From contig NZ_FTMQ01000003.1 of assembly GCF_900156055.1 (NCBI RefSeq), positions 496,001 to 560,000 on the forward strand: 64,000 nucleotides of DNA, read 5' to 3'. This DNA comes from Rhizobium sp. RU33A (GTDB taxonomy: Bacteria; Pseudomonadota; Alphaproteobacteria; Rhizobiales; Rhizobiaceae). Positions within the stretch are counted from its first letter, which is position 1. Each line of letters starts with the position of its first letter. The translations under genes were made by a program, and so were the position numbers. The notes beneath the pieces are model-generated. The model saw only the letters and a list, made by a program, of their open reading frames with translations. It searched no databases and had not been told where the DNA came from. Shown in pieces: positions 43,224-61,715 of this stretch.

Positions 43224-44104
43224 CAGCCCTTGGTCGCCAGATGCTGGCGTGAGGCGTAGAGCGCAATCGCCGCCGCATTGGAGACGTTGAGCGACTTGAT
43301 GGCGCCGGGCATATCCAGGCGTGCCAGCGCCGACACCGTTTCACGCGTCTTCTGCCGCAAGCCCTTGCCTTCGGAACCGAGCACCAGCGCGATGCGGTCC
43401 CCGCTGAGCGCCTTTTCCATGGGGGCGGGGCCTTCCGAATCGAGACCGACCGAGAAGAAACCGAGCTTGTGCAACTCTCCCAGTGCATCCGAAAGGTTTG
43501 TGACCTGGATATAGGGGATGAGTTCCAGCGCGCCGGAAGCCGACTTCGCCATAACGCCCGATTCTGTTGGGCTGTGTCGCTGGGTGGTGATGACGGCACC
43601 CGCATCGAAGGCGACGGCCGAGCGCATGATCGCGCCGACATTGTGCGGGTCGGTCACCTGGTCGAGCACGAGGATCAGGGGGCTGTCTTTCAACGCTTCC
43701 AGTCGGCGCGGGGGAAGCGGACGGGTTTCCAGCATGACGCCCTGATGGATGGCTTCGGGACCAAGGATCTTGTCCAGATCCTGCGGCGTCACCGTCTCGA
43801 AGGGAATGCCGAGGTTTTCCACAGACGAGATCTCGAGCCTGACGAGCGCATTCTGTGTAGCCGAAAGCTTGATCAGCTTGCGCTTGGGATTGTCGAGCGC
43901 GGCGCGCACGGTGTGCAGTCCGTAGAGCAGGACCTGCTCGGGTGCGAGCTTTGGCGGCGTCCAGTCGGCATTGCTCTTGCGCGGCTTCTGCGGTCCGGGA
44001 GTGGGGATTTCGCCCCGCTCACGCTTGGCATCGCGCACCTGTCGGCGCAGCGTTGCATAATGGGTGTCGCGGGCGGTTTTTTCGGTTTTCGGATCTTTGG
44101 CCAT
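43223..44104 (-). CDS. rlmB: 23S rRNA (guanosine-2'-O-)-methyltransferase RlmB-like (TrmH family)
   Basis: 293-residue SpoU/TrmH family methyltransferase. A lysine/arginine-rich N-terminal extension (about 1-50) precedes the RNA-binding L30-like part (LLYGLHTVRAALDNPKR). The knotted SPOUT domain has DQVTDPHNVGAIMRSAVAFDA, IALVLGSEGKGLRQ and the C-terminal LDMPGAIKSLNVSNAAAI. It most likely methylates G2251 of 23S rRNA. Its 3' end overlaps the start of the phosphatase gene by one base. It is divergent from the tRNA-Tyr/tRNA-Gly genes. Confidence 0.9.
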   Translation of the reverse strand: MAKDPKTEKTARDTHYATLRRQVRDAKRERGEIPTPGPQKPRKSNADWTPPKLAPEQVLLYGLHTVRAALDNPKRKLIKLSATQNALVRLEISSVENLGIPFETVTPQDLDKILGPEAIHQGVMLETRPLPPRRLEALKDSPLILVLDQVTDPHNVGAIMRSAVAFDAGAVITTQRHSPTESGVMAKSASGALELIPYIQVTNLSDALGELHKLGFFSVGLDSEGPAPMEKALSGDRIALVLGSEGKGLRQKTRETVSALARLDMPGAIKSLNVSNAAAIALYASRQHLATKG

Positions 44105-44219
44105 GCGCCCTTATAGCGGCGAGCAGGGGACGGGCATAGACCCAGGCAGAAAATCCCCTGTGCGTCCGGGTATGTGTCTGGCCTATGAAACTTTTCGGAA
44201 TTTTTCGTCAAACTTCGTG

Positions 44220-44248
44220 TTGACATGAGCCGGTTGGGCCGTCATATA
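44220..44248 (+). promoter_or_regulatory. Candidate promoter of tRNA-Tyr and tRNA-Gly
   Basis: TTGACA, 17 bases, CATATA, about 75 bases before the tRNA-Tyr gene. The -35 is a perfect consensus. Position before stable RNA genes supports it. Confidence 0.6.
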
Positions 44249-44322
44249 CCCGCCGCAGATCAGGGGGCGACGCACTCTGGTCTGGACTAGAAAGCTTGGT
44301 CGCCAGATCCGGACGAAAGAAT

Positions 44323-44407
44323 GGAGAGATGCCCGAGTGGTTAAAGGGGACGGACTGTAAATCCGTTGGCTCAGCCTACGTTGGTTCAAATCCAACTCTC
44401 TCCACCA
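44323..44407 (+). tRNA. tRNA-Tyr (GTA)
   Basis: 85-base class II tRNA with acceptor GGAGAGA/TCTCTCC, a long variable arm, anticodon loop CTGTAAA (anticodon GTA), T-loop TTCAAAT and encoded CCA. It is followed 21 bases later by tRNA-Gly, an order known from the tufB region of many proteobacteria. Confidence 0.96.
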
Positions 44408-44428
44408 TTCGTCCTCGGATCTGAAAAT

Positions 44429-44502
44429 GCGGGTATAGCTCAATGGTAGAGCAGCAGCCTTCCAAGCTGAATACACGGGTTCGATTCCCGTTACCCGCTC
44501 CA
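44429..44502 (+). tRNA. tRNA-Gly (TCC)
   Basis: 74-base tRNA with acceptor GCGGGTA/TACCCGC, D-arm GCTCAATGGTAGAGC, anticodon loop CTTCCAA (anticodon TCC, reads GGA/GGG), T-arm ACGGGTTCGATTCCCGT and encoded CCA. Confidence 0.96.
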
Positions 44503-44640
44503 GACACCTTCCGACCCTAACGTCTGAATTTCAAACGGTTTTCCAACTCTGCTTCGCCTTGCGTGAAGTGCATTGAACGCCTGCCGGATTCGGCTGTGGA
44601 AACCGTGCGTTTCGGCCTCCGGAAGGCTTGTCATTTAACG

Positions 44641-44669
44641 CTTGCGCATTGCGCATGAAAGCCTTAAAC
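44641..44669 (+). promoter_or_regulatory. Candidate tuf promoter
   Basis: CTTGCG, 17 bases, TTAAAC, about 60 bases before the tuf start. The same layout, CTTGCC-N17-TTAAAG, is found before the tRNA-Trp gene at 47291. Confidence 0.4.
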
Positions 44670-44726
44670 GGCGGGACCAAACCGGTTCGCCGGGGCAACC
44701 CCGTTTCGTTCACAGGAAGCATTCAA

Positions 44727-45902
<1,176 letters not shown>

Positions 45903-45934
45903 TCGCTGATCTGATCGATCGATAGGAATAAAGA

Positions 45935-45965
45935 GGCCTCGCTGGAAACAGCGGGGCCTTTTTTT
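45935..45965 (+). terminator. Terminator of tuf copy 1
   Basis: AGGCCTCGCTG, loop GAAA, CAGCGGGGCCT, then TTTTT. It lies 33 bases after the tuf stop and is followed by the convergent pentapeptide-repeat gene. Confidence 0.9.
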
Positions 45966-46009
45966 AATGCGTGGATGGAAACCGCGAGACCCGGAGGCAG
46001 TTCGTGCGA

Positions 46010-46384
46010 TCAAGCCCGCTGCAGCAACTGGTCTTCGGCAAGTTGAAGAAGATCCGTCACCAGGTAGCCGTTGATCGTCAGGCCGGTCAGATCGCATTCG
46101 GCGATCGACGTGCCGGCGAGGCTGGCGAATCGGATTGTGCTGCCGTTCAGGTCGACATGCGTGAGGCTCGCTGCATGCATCACCACATTTTCCATGACCG
46201 CAGCATTCATCGCCACATTGCGGATCACCATCTGCTCGGCATTGGCATCGGTGATCAGGCTCCGGCCGAGGTCCACATTGCTGAACACGGCTTCCTTGAG
46301 CGAGACGTCGCTGAAGCGGGCTTCCGACAGGTCGGCATCGTCGAACTCGGAACCGGGCAGGGCGGCATTGCTGATACGGATCAT
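46010..46384 (-). CDS. Pentapeptide-repeat protein
   Basis: 124-residue protein with short pentapeptide-like repeats (A[DN]LxxAxF type) such as FDDADLSEARFSDVSLKEAVF and ASLTHVDLNGSTIRFASLAG, expected to form a right-handed quadrilateral beta helix. The start at 46384 has GGAGG 6 bases upstream. Some family members mimic DNA and protect gyrase, but many have no known role. It lies between tuf and the secE cluster, opposite to both. Confidence 0.82.
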   Translation of the reverse strand: MIRISNAALPGSEFDDADLSEARFSDVSLKEAVFSNVDLGRSLITDANAEQMVIRNVAMNAAVMENVVMHAASLTHVDLNGSTIRFASLAGTSIAECDLTGLTINGYLVTDLLQLAEDQLLQRA

Positions 46385-46618
46385 GGATGTCCTCCGCGAA
46401 GGCAAGGGGTAAGTATCAGCCAAAGCCGAGAACATGGCAAGCGCCCGCCCGGCGCCACTCCCGGGCCCGCAACGTCAGGAAACTCCTGACATTCTCTCTG
46501 CATGGCTTCCATGCGCGTCTGCTACTTCTCGTCTGATTCGCGCTCAGTTACTTTTGAAACCATCCTGATTCGCCCAGGCCTGCCTTTGGCTGCGCCCTAC
46601 ATACCGGACGTATTGCCG

Positions 46619-47248
46619 ATGGCCCGCAATCCTCTCGCTACCTGGTTGCTGATTTCGCTGCTCCTCTGGTCCTCGACGGCTGCGGCCGAGGAAGGCGCCT
46701 TTGTGTGGAATGCCACGGGGTCTGCCGACGATCTCGGCATCCGCACCGGTGTCGCCCTCGACATGCCCGGGCGCCCTCGGCTCGGGGCCGAATCGAATCT
46801 GCGCCGCGCGACCCCCACGAATTCCGGCACGTCTCACCCACCCATGCGCCTCTGGGGTGAGGTTGATCTGCGCAAGACTGCGGCAAACCCGGCCTCCGTC
46901 GGCCTCACGGTCGATCTCGTGAGCGGTGCAGCCCGCGCAGCTCTCCGCCAATCCCGCGCCCTCATGGACGAGGGCCCGGCGACGCTCTCGCTCGACCGCG
47001 CACTTGAAGCGGGACGCCGCCATGATGGTGACGCTGTGTTCGCCGCCCGCCAGAACCTCAAGCTTTTCTTCGGCGGGCTAGACACCACGGTGACCGGTGG
47101 TGTGGTGATGGACAGTGCGGCGCCATTTCATGCCGAACTGGCCGTCGAGAAACGCCTGCGGCCCGGTATCAAGCTGCGCGCGGTCATTTCCGATATCGCA
47201 CACCAGCCTGCCGCGCGGGTTAATGCGCGCTTTGAGCGGCAGTGGTGA
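46619..47248 (+). CDS. Exported protein of unknown function
   Basis: 209-residue protein with a clear signal peptide (MARNPLATWLLISLLLWSSTAAAEE). The start is uncertain; an ATG at 46502 is in frame but would bury the signal. The mature part has repeated beta-strand-like segments (GLTVDLVSGAARAAL, LKLFFGGLDTTVTGGVVM, IKLRAVISDI) and ends in FERQW, whose last aromatic residue recalls outer-membrane beta-barrel proteins. It may be a small outer-membrane or periplasmic protein. No family is recognised. Confidence 0.65.
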   Translation: MARNPLATWLLISLLLWSSTAAAEEGAFVWNATGSADDLGIRTGVALDMPGRPRLGAESNLRRATPTNSGTSHPPMRLWGEVDLRKTAANPASVGLTVDLVSGAARAALRQSRALMDEGPATLSLDRALEAGRRHDGDAVFAARQNLKLFFGGLDTTVTGGVVMDSAAPFHAELAVEKRLRPGIKLRAVISDIAHQPAARVNARFERQW

Positions 47249-47290
47249 GCGATGCCTTTGACCGCTCTGGTGAAAAGCAGAAAAAAGACA

Positions 47291-47319
47291 CTTGCCAATC
47301 CGGCGCGCCCGCCTTAAAG
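47291..47319 (+). promoter_or_regulatory. Candidate promoter of tRNA-Trp and secE-nusG
   Basis: CTTGCC, 17 bases, TTAAAG, about 48 bases before the tRNA-Trp gene. The layout matches the candidate tuf promoter. Confidence 0.4.
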
Positions 47320-47366
47320 GGTGCTCCATGCCTCGGACGGGAGCGTTCCGGTTCGATGTAAGGCTT

Positions 47367-47442
<76 letters not shown>

Positions 47443-47621
47443 AGTCGCACGGCGCGCGTTATGCTGCGACGAGCAAGAAGATCTGGCAAAGCCGAAAGAG
47501 TGCTGGAGACGATTTCCCCTTGTGAAAAGGGGAATGGGTCTCTATGTAGGGTTCAAACAGACACGCGGTGCGTGGGGCTGACCAAGGTCGGCTTTACGCG
47601 CCGTAAATGCGTGGGCATTAA

Positions 47622-47822
47622 ATGGCATCCAAGGGTAATCCATTCGCGTTTCTGCAGCAGGTACGCTCCGAGACGTCCAAGGTGACGTGGCCCTCGCGTC
47701 GCGAGACCACGATTTCGACGCTCATGGTCCTGGCGATGGTGTTTTTCGCTGCGCTGTTTTTCTTCGGCGCGGACCAGCTGATCAGCTGGTTGCTCGGCCT
47801 TGTGCTGAGCGTCGGCAATTAA
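47622..47822 (+). CDS. secE: Preprotein translocase subunit SecE
   Basis: 66-residue single-span SecE, part of the SecYEG channel in the inner membrane. The amphipathic helix QQVRSETSKVTWPSRRET carries the conserved VTWPSR(R)E motif and is followed by one membrane helix (VLAMVFFAALFFFGADQLISWLLG). It is the short single-helix form common outside enterobacteria. nusG follows after 16 bases. Confidence 0.96.
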   Translation: MASKGNPFAFLQQVRSETSKVTWPSRRETTISTLMVLAMVFFAALFFFGADQLISWLLGLVLSVGN

Positions 47823-47838
47823 TCGGGCGGAGACGAAC

Positions 47839-48369
47839 ATGGCGGCACGTTGGTACATCGTCCACGCGTATTCAAATTTTGAGAAGAAGGTCGCGGAAGA
47901 CATCGAGAACAAGGCGCGTCAGAAGGGCCTTGATCATCTCTTTGAAAAGATCCTCGTGCCGACCGAAAAGGTGGTCGAGGTTCGCCGCGGCCGCAAGGTG
48001 GATAGCGAGCGCAAGTTCTTCCCAGGCTACGTCATGGTGCGGGCGAACCTGACAGACGAAGCCTACCACCTGATCAAGAATACCCCGAAGGTCACGGGCT
48101 TCCTCGGTTCCGACAACAAGCCGGTTCCGATCCCGGATTTCGAGGCTGAGCGCATCCTGGGCCAGGTCCAGGAAGGCGTCGAGCGTCCGAAGTCCTCCGT
48201 TTCCTTCGAAATCGGCGAACAGGTTCGCGTGTCCGACGGTCCTTTCGCCTCCTTCAACGGGATCGTCCAGGACGTGGACGAAGAGCGCTCGCGCCTCAAG
48301 GTCGAGGTCTCGATCTTCGGTCGTGCGACCCCCGTCGAACTTGAATACGGTCAGGTCGAAAAGGTCTGA
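47839..48369 (+). CDS. nusG: Transcription termination/antitermination protein NusG
   Basis: 176-residue transcription factor that binds RNA polymerase and couples transcription with translation or Rho. The NGN domain has WYIVHAYSNFEKKVAEDI and FFPGYVMV, and the C-terminal KOW domain has VSDGPFASFNGIVQDVDEERSRLKVEVSIFGR. Length and order match the family. A GGGGAG-GTAA-CTCCCC hairpin at 48378-48393 lies just after the stop codon. Confidence 0.98.
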   Translation: MAARWYIVHAYSNFEKKVAEDIENKARQKGLDHLFEKILVPTEKVVEVRRGRKVDSERKFFPGYVMVRANLTDEAYHLIKNTPKVTGFLGSDNKPVPIPDFEAERILGQVQEGVERPKSSVSFEIGEQVRVSDGPFASFNGIVQDVDEERSRLKVEVSIFGRATPVELEYGQVEKV

Positions 48370-48518
48370 TCGGAGAAGGGGAGGTAACTCCCCGACCCGC
48401 GTGGGAGGATGGCGGTCTCTTAAGCCGGACCGTCCAGACGCACCACGCAACCGCAGCCGCCAACTTTAAGTTGGCATACTGGATCGGGAAACCGGTCTGA
48501 AATGAAAGGCAGAGAGTA

Positions 48519-48950
48519 ATGGCTAAGAAAGTTGCAGGCCAGCTCAAGCTCCAGGTCAAGGCAGGATCGGCAAACCCGTCCCCGCCAATCGGCCCGGCAC
48601 TTGGTCAGCGTGGCATTAACATCATGGAATTCTGCAAGGCGTTCAATGCCGCCACGCAGGAAATGGAAAAGGGTATGCCGATCCCGGTCGTCATCACCTA
48701 TTACCAGGACAAGTCCTTCACCTTCGCAATGAAGCAGCCGCCGGTTACCTACTGGCTGAAGAAGGAAGCAAAGATCACCTCCGGCTCGAAGACTCCGGGC
48801 AAGGGTGCGAAGGTCGGTACGATCACGAAGGCTCAGGTCCGCGCAATTGCCGAAGGCAAGATGAAGGATCTGAACGCTGCCGACATCGAAGGCGCAATGC
48901 TGATGGTTGAGGGCTCTGCCCGCTCCATGGGCCTGGAAGTGGTGGCTTGA
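48519..48950 (+). CDS. rplK: 50S ribosomal protein L11
   Basis: 143-residue L11, which binds the GTPase-associated centre of 23S rRNA and is the target of thiostrepton. Motifs are the lysine/glycine-rich N-terminus [34 protein letters not shown] with the conserved proline-rich hinge, and the C-terminal RNA-binding domain with [20 protein letters not shown]. rplA starts 2 bases after the stop. Confidence 0.98.
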   Translation: MAKKVAGQLKLQVKAGSANPSPPIGPALGQRGINIMEFCKAFNAATQEMEKGMPIPVVITYYQDKSFTFAMKQPPVTYWLKKEAKITSGSKTPGKGAKVGTITKAQVRAIAEGKMKDLNAADIEGAMLMVEGSARSMGLEVVA

Positions 48951-48952
48951 TC

Positions 48953-49651
48953 ATGGCTAAGGTTGCAAAGCGTATCCAGAAGAGCCGCGAAGGCATCGAT
49001 CCTACCAAGCTGATTGCCCTTTCGGATGCAATCGCTCTGGTCAAGGAGCGCGCCACCGCGAAGTTCGACGAAACCGTTGAAATCGCCATGAACCTCGGCG
49101 TCGATCCGCGTCACGCAGACCAGATGGTCCGCGGCGTGGTCAACCTGCCGAACGGCACCGGCCGCGACGTTCGCGTCGCCGTCTTCGCACGCGGCGCAAA
49201 GGCTGACGAAGCCAAGGCCGCCGGTGCAGACATCGTCGGCGCCGAAGACCTGCTGGAAATCGTCCAGGGCGGCAAGATCGATTTCGATCGCTGCATCGCC
49301 ACCCCCGACATGATGCCGCTCGTCGGTCGCCTCGGTAAGGTTCTCGGCCCGCGCGGCATGATGCCGAACCCGAAGGTCGGCACCGTCACCATGGACGTCG
49401 CCGGTGCTGTCAAGGCATCCAAGGGCGGTGCCGTCGAGTTCCGCGTCGAGAAGGCTGGTATCATCCATGCCGGCATCGGCAAGGCATCTTTCGACGCCAA
49501 GGCTCTGGAAGAAAACATCAAGGCCTTCGCTGACGCCGTCATCAAGGCAAAGCCGGCTGGCGCCAAGGGTAACTACCTGAAGCGCGTTGCTCTCTCCTCG
49601 ACCATGGGTCCGGGCGTTCGCATCGAGCCGTCGACGGTTACCGTCGGTTGA
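48953..49651 (+). CDS. rplA: 50S ribosomal protein L1
   Basis: 232-residue L1, a protein of the L1 stalk that can also bind its own mRNA. The start at 48953 (MAKVAKR) gives family length; an in-frame TTG at 48947 overlaps the rplK stop and is not needed. Features include [21 protein letters not shown], the conserved [14 protein letters not shown] and the C-terminal [18 protein letters not shown]. In other bacteria L1 is the repressor of the rplK-rplA operon. Confidence 0.98.
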   Translation: MAKVAKRIQKSREGIDPTKLIALSDAIALVKERATAKFDETVEIAMNLGVDPRHADQMVRGVVNLPNGTGRDVRVAVFARGAKADEAKAAGADIVGAEDLLEIVQGGKIDFDRCIATPDMMPLVGRLGKVLGPRGMMPNPKVGTVTMDVAGAVKASKGGAVEFRVEKAGIIHAGIGKASFDAKALEENIKAFADAVIKAKPAGAKGNYLKRVALSSTMGPGVRIEPSTVTVG

Positions 49652-49988
49652 AATTCGACTGAAGCGTGAAGCTTCGGTCAAAACAGTTTCCGGCCTTTCG
49701 GGGCCGGAAATGTCTGGTGTCAAAACCAGGCACTCCTGTCCGAGATTGTGGGCGGCCTCAGGGCCTTAATATCTGCCTGCATGAGACGGGTAAGATCCGG
49801 TATTTAAACGTCTGATGACGTCTTGAAGTTCGGTTCGAGCCTTATTCGCCTTGTGGCTGGACGAATAGTCCATCCAGAGGGGACAGGATCCTCAAGCGTC
49901 GCTCGGGATCTGTGAAATGGATTCCTTGAGGCAAAGGCAAACCCGGTGGGGCCTGCAGGATTGCGGTCCCATTAACTGGAGACAGACA
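49652..49988 (+). promoter_or_regulatory. Leader and hairpin region before rplJ
   Basis: 337 bases without a gene. It starts with a hairpin TTTCCGGCC-N6-GGCCGGAAA (49687-49710) after rplA. The rest is predicted mRNA leader of rplJ-rplL, with paired GGACGAATAGTCCATCC-like and CTCAAG/CTTGAG segments (for example TCCTCAAG at 49889 and CCTTGAGG at 49924). In other bacteria this leader binds the L10-L12 complex for autoregulation. No clear promoter is seen. Confidence 0.55.
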
Positions 49989-50507
49989 GTGGAAAGAGCG
50001 GAAAAACGCGAATTCGTCACAGAACTGAACGAAGTCTTCAAGGCTTCCGGTTCGGTTGTTGTGGCCCACTATGCTGGTGTCACGGTTGCGCAGATGAACG
50101 ATTTTCGTTCGAAGATGCGCGCTGCTGGCGGCACCGTCAAAGTCGCGAAGAACCGCCTGGCCAAGATCGCTCTTCAGGGCACGGAAGCCGAAGGGATCAC
50201 CGATCTCTTCAAGGGCCAGACGCTGATTGCATTCAGCGCTGATCCGATTGTGGCTCCGAAGGTCGTCATGGATTTCGCCAAGACCAACGACAAGATCGTT
50301 GTCCTCGGTGGCGCCATGGGAACAACCACCTTGTCCGCAGATGCAGTCAAGTCGCTTGCGACCCTGCCTTCGCTGGACGAACTGCGTGCAAAGCTGCTGG
50401 GTATGATTCAGACCCCGGCAACCCGCATCGCAGGCGTTGTGGCAGCACCGGCAGCTCAGCTTGCTCGCGTGTTTGCGGCCTATGCAAAGAAGGACGAAGC
50501 CGCGTAA
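49989..50507 (+). CDS. rplJ: 50S ribosomal protein L10
   Basis: 172-residue L10, which anchors the L7/L12 stalk. The GTG start at 49989 with GGAGAC 6 bases upstream gives the normal length and the typical N-terminus [17 protein letters not shown]; upstream in-frame ATG at 49917 is not real. The L11-binding and RNA-binding part ([16 protein letters not shown]) is clear, and the C-terminal helix that holds L12 dimers ends in [11 protein letters not shown]. rplL follows after 68 bases. Confidence 0.97.
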   Translation: MERAEKREFVTELNEVFKASGSVVVAHYAGVTVAQMNDFRSKMRAAGGTVKVAKNRLAKIALQGTEAEGITDLFKGQTLIAFSADPIVAPKVVMDFAKTNDKIVVLGGAMGTTTLSADAVKSLATLPSLDELRAKLLGMIQTPATRIAGVVAAPAAQLARVFAAYAKKDEAA

Positions 50508-50575
50508 GGCGGTTTTTCGCTGTTCATACCCTAACCCGTTCGTGTCGAACCGAACATCTATAAGGAAATAGTAAC

Positions 50576-50953
<378 letters not shown>

Positions 50954-50964
50954 TATCGGAATGC

Positions 50965-50989
50965 GGCGGGAGAAGTTCCTTCTCCCGCC
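50965..50989 (+). terminator. Hairpin A after rplL
   Basis: GGCGGGAGAAG, 3-base loop, CTTCTCCCGCC, 12 bases after the rplL stop, followed by CGTTTCC with only a short T-run. In the rplL-rpoB gap of other bacteria an attenuator reduces rpoB transcription relative to rplL; this hairpin could serve that role. Confidence 0.55.
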
Positions 50990-51005
50990 CGTTTCCTCCG
51001 AACAT

Positions 51006-51043
51006 ATTACCCAGGAACCGTATGAAAACGGTTCCTGGGTAAT
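51006..51043 (+). promoter_or_regulatory. Perfect 16-base inverted repeat before rpoB
   Basis: ATTACCCAGGAACCGT, loop ATGAAA, ACGGTTCCTGGGTAAT: 16 paired bases, no mismatch, 22 bases after hairpin A. No T-run follows. In the RNA it would be a long double-stranded stem, and in E. coli the rplL-rpoB gap carries an RNase III cleavage site in such a stem. Function inferred only. Confidence 0.75.
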
Positions 51044-51199
51044 GGGTTCTCAAGAGGATGGTCTTGACCCGCGCGCCCGGCAAACCGGCCGGCCGTCCGG
51101 ATCTCGAGACGAGATTGAGTGATCCATTTTTTGACGGAGCCGCCTGGCCAGCGGTCACCGTCTGTTGCAGGCCCGGGTGCAAACTGACAAGGAGCGACG

Positions 51200-55333
<4,134 letters not shown>

Positions 55334-55529
55334 CGGTTTGACAAAGGCGTGCGAGGCTTCGGCCGCGCACGCCATTCCCTGATCGCCCCGAAGGCCAATA
55401 TCGGGACGGGAAGGGGAGTTTCGCCGCATTTCGCGGTTATTGTCATTTCAGGGTCCGGAGCGGCATCCCGGGAATTCGCCGCCACCGCGACCCAATCGAG
55501 GGCTTTTTAGCCCCATCAAGGAGACAGGC

Positions 55530-59741
<4,212 letters not shown>

Positions 59742-59771
59742 TCGGAAGCTGGTCCGTACTGAAACTAGGAA

Positions 59772-59803
59772 GACCGCCCGGAGCCATCTCCGGGCGGTCT
59801 TTT
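59772..59803 (+). terminator. Terminator of the rpoBC operon
   Basis: GACCGCCCGGAG, loop CCAT, CTCCGGGCGGTC, then TTTT. A perfect 12-base stem 30 bases after rpoC. Confidence 0.92.
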
Positions 59804-59886
59804 CATTCCGGCTCTTGGCCGGAGGATGGGCGTCAGCCGCGATTGGGCTGCCGTCGTCACGAGCATGCGTCCTGAAGCACGCAACG

Positions 59887-59912
59887 AAAAAGGCCGGTCA
59901 ATGGACCGGCCT
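59887..59912 (-). terminator. Terminator of the small minus-strand gene
   Basis: On the minus strand GAGGCCGGTC, loop, GACCGGCCT, then TTTTT. It lies 29 bases after the stop of the gene at 59941-60234. Confidence 0.85.
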
Positions 59913-59940
59913 CTGGCTCTACGGCTGTGTGGACGTAATC

Positions 59941-60234
59941 TCAGGCGAAGCGGATGATCGCGACTTCGCCCTCAAGCGCGCCCTGATAGGCGGAGGCATG
60001 CGGCTCTTCGTCCGGCGCACCCGTGATCATGCCGATCTGGTCGAGATCGGCTTCCAGGAAGCCTTCTTCCGAGAGCGCGTTCAGCGTCAGTCGCACGGCC
60101 GTGTCATCGTCCGGGGCAGTCAGCATGACGTGCAGATCGATCGGCTGGCCGCCTTCGGTCTCATAAGCCTTGGCGATGACGATGAACACCATGGGCTCGT
60201 CGCGGTTGTTGTCATTGTCGGGGCTGGTGATCAT
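59941..60234 (-). CDS. Small conserved protein of unknown function
   Basis: 97-residue acidic protein, single gene, opposite to the rpoC and rpsL operons. It has no signal or membrane segment. The core looks like an alpha/beta domain: MVFIVIAKAYETEGGQPIDLHVMLTAPDDDTAVRLTLNALSEEGF, then a C-terminal QGALEGEVAIIRFA. ATG at 60192 is an alternative start. It has its own terminator. No family name is recognised. Confidence 0.72.
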   Translation of the reverse strand: MITSPDNDNNRDEPMVFIVIAKAYETEGGQPIDLHVMLTAPDDDTAVRLTLNALSEEGFLEADLDQIGMITGAPDEEPHASAYQGALEGEVAIIRFA

Positions 60235-60754
60235 GGCGCCTGGTCTTCCTGTTGTGGCGGAACGATTCTCTCGCCTCGGCCGATTCGACCAGACGGTAAG
60301 GGCGGTTGACCCTCTGTCTCTACCTATCTAGAAGTTTCGCGGCGCAAGCCAAGCCAAATCGTCTTCGCATCTCCGTTTTCCCGTGCGGAAACGCCCGGAC
60401 TCCGGGCAAGACTCCCGGCCGGGCAGGGGGCTCAGGCCATTAATTGCGAGATGTGACTTGACGTTAAGGGGGGAAAACAGTAGTACCCCGGCCATCGGAG
60501 CCCATGTGAGACCGGGTTTTTCGGGACGACGCGTCCTGAAGTTCGTCTCAAACAGGTCTCCAAACGCACGTTGACGACACAAATGCTGCTCGCACGACGC
60601 ACTCTTGCAGTGCGTCCTCTGTCTTTTGTGGTCCATCCGCGAAAACGGGTCGGGCCACATTTTGCGCATGAAGAAAACTGTGCGGCCGCCGCCGGAAACG
60701 GCAACCACCAGGGCCTGAGAGGGCTTGAGACTAGATTTTGCAAGGGATGGGTAT
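60235..60754 (+). other. 520-base region before rpsL
   Basis: Probable control region of the str operon (rpsL-rpsG-fusA-tuf). No gene is supported. It contains a candidate promoter at 60457, the GC-rich AAACGCCCGGACTCCGGGC, and a run of TTGACGACAC and other motifs of unclear meaning. A long 5' leader of about 270 bases would follow the candidate promoter. Confidence 0.45.
60457..60485 (+). promoter_or_regulatory. Candidate promoter of the str operon
   Basis: CTTGAC, 17 bases, GTAGTA. The -35 fits the rhizobial consensus; the -10 is weak. Position upstream of a strongly expressed operon is in favour. Confidence 0.35.
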
Positions 60755-61126
60755 ATGCCTACCGTAAACCAGCTGATCCGCAAGCCGCGTCAGGCGCAGG
60801 TAAAGCGCAATAAGGTTCCTGCTCTGCAGGAAAACCCGCAGAAGCGCGGCGTTTGCACCCGCGTCTACACAACGACCCCGAAGAAGCCGAACTCGGCTCT
60901 CCGTAAGGTTGCCAAGATCCGCCTGACCAATGGCTTCGAAGTCATCGGCTACATTCCGGGTGAAGGTCACAACCTGCAGGAACACTCTGTCGTCATGATC
61001 CGTGGCGGCCGCGTCAAGGACTTGCCGGGTGTTCGTTACCACATCATCCGCGGCGTTCTCGACACCCAGGGCGTCAAGAACCGTAAGCAGCGCCGTTCGA
61101 AGTACGGTGCGAAGCGTCCGAAGTAA
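60755..61126 (+). CDS. rpsL: 30S ribosomal protein S12
   Basis: 123-residue S12 of the decoding centre. The start at 60755 gives [12 protein letters not shown], as conserved; an in-frame start at 60725 is not real. Lysines at position 43 ([15 protein letters not shown]) and in [13 protein letters not shown] (position 88) are the streptomycin-sensitive residues, so no classical resistance change is present. The basic tail [14 protein letters not shown] is normal. Confidence 0.98.
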
Positions 61127-61200
61127 GCTTCGGTCCTTCATTCACAAGATACCGGCGCTGCGCGAGGTTCTCCGCGTGATGAAGCGTCCCTAACCGTTGA

Positions 61201-61683
<483 letters not shown>

Positions 61684-61715
61684 TCAACCGATCGAATATC
61701 GAAAGGCAGTCCGTT

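Noticed and set aside
44628..44726. N-terminal extension of EF-Tu
   Set aside because: The conserved protein starts at 44727, and the extension overlaps a candidate promoter and leader.
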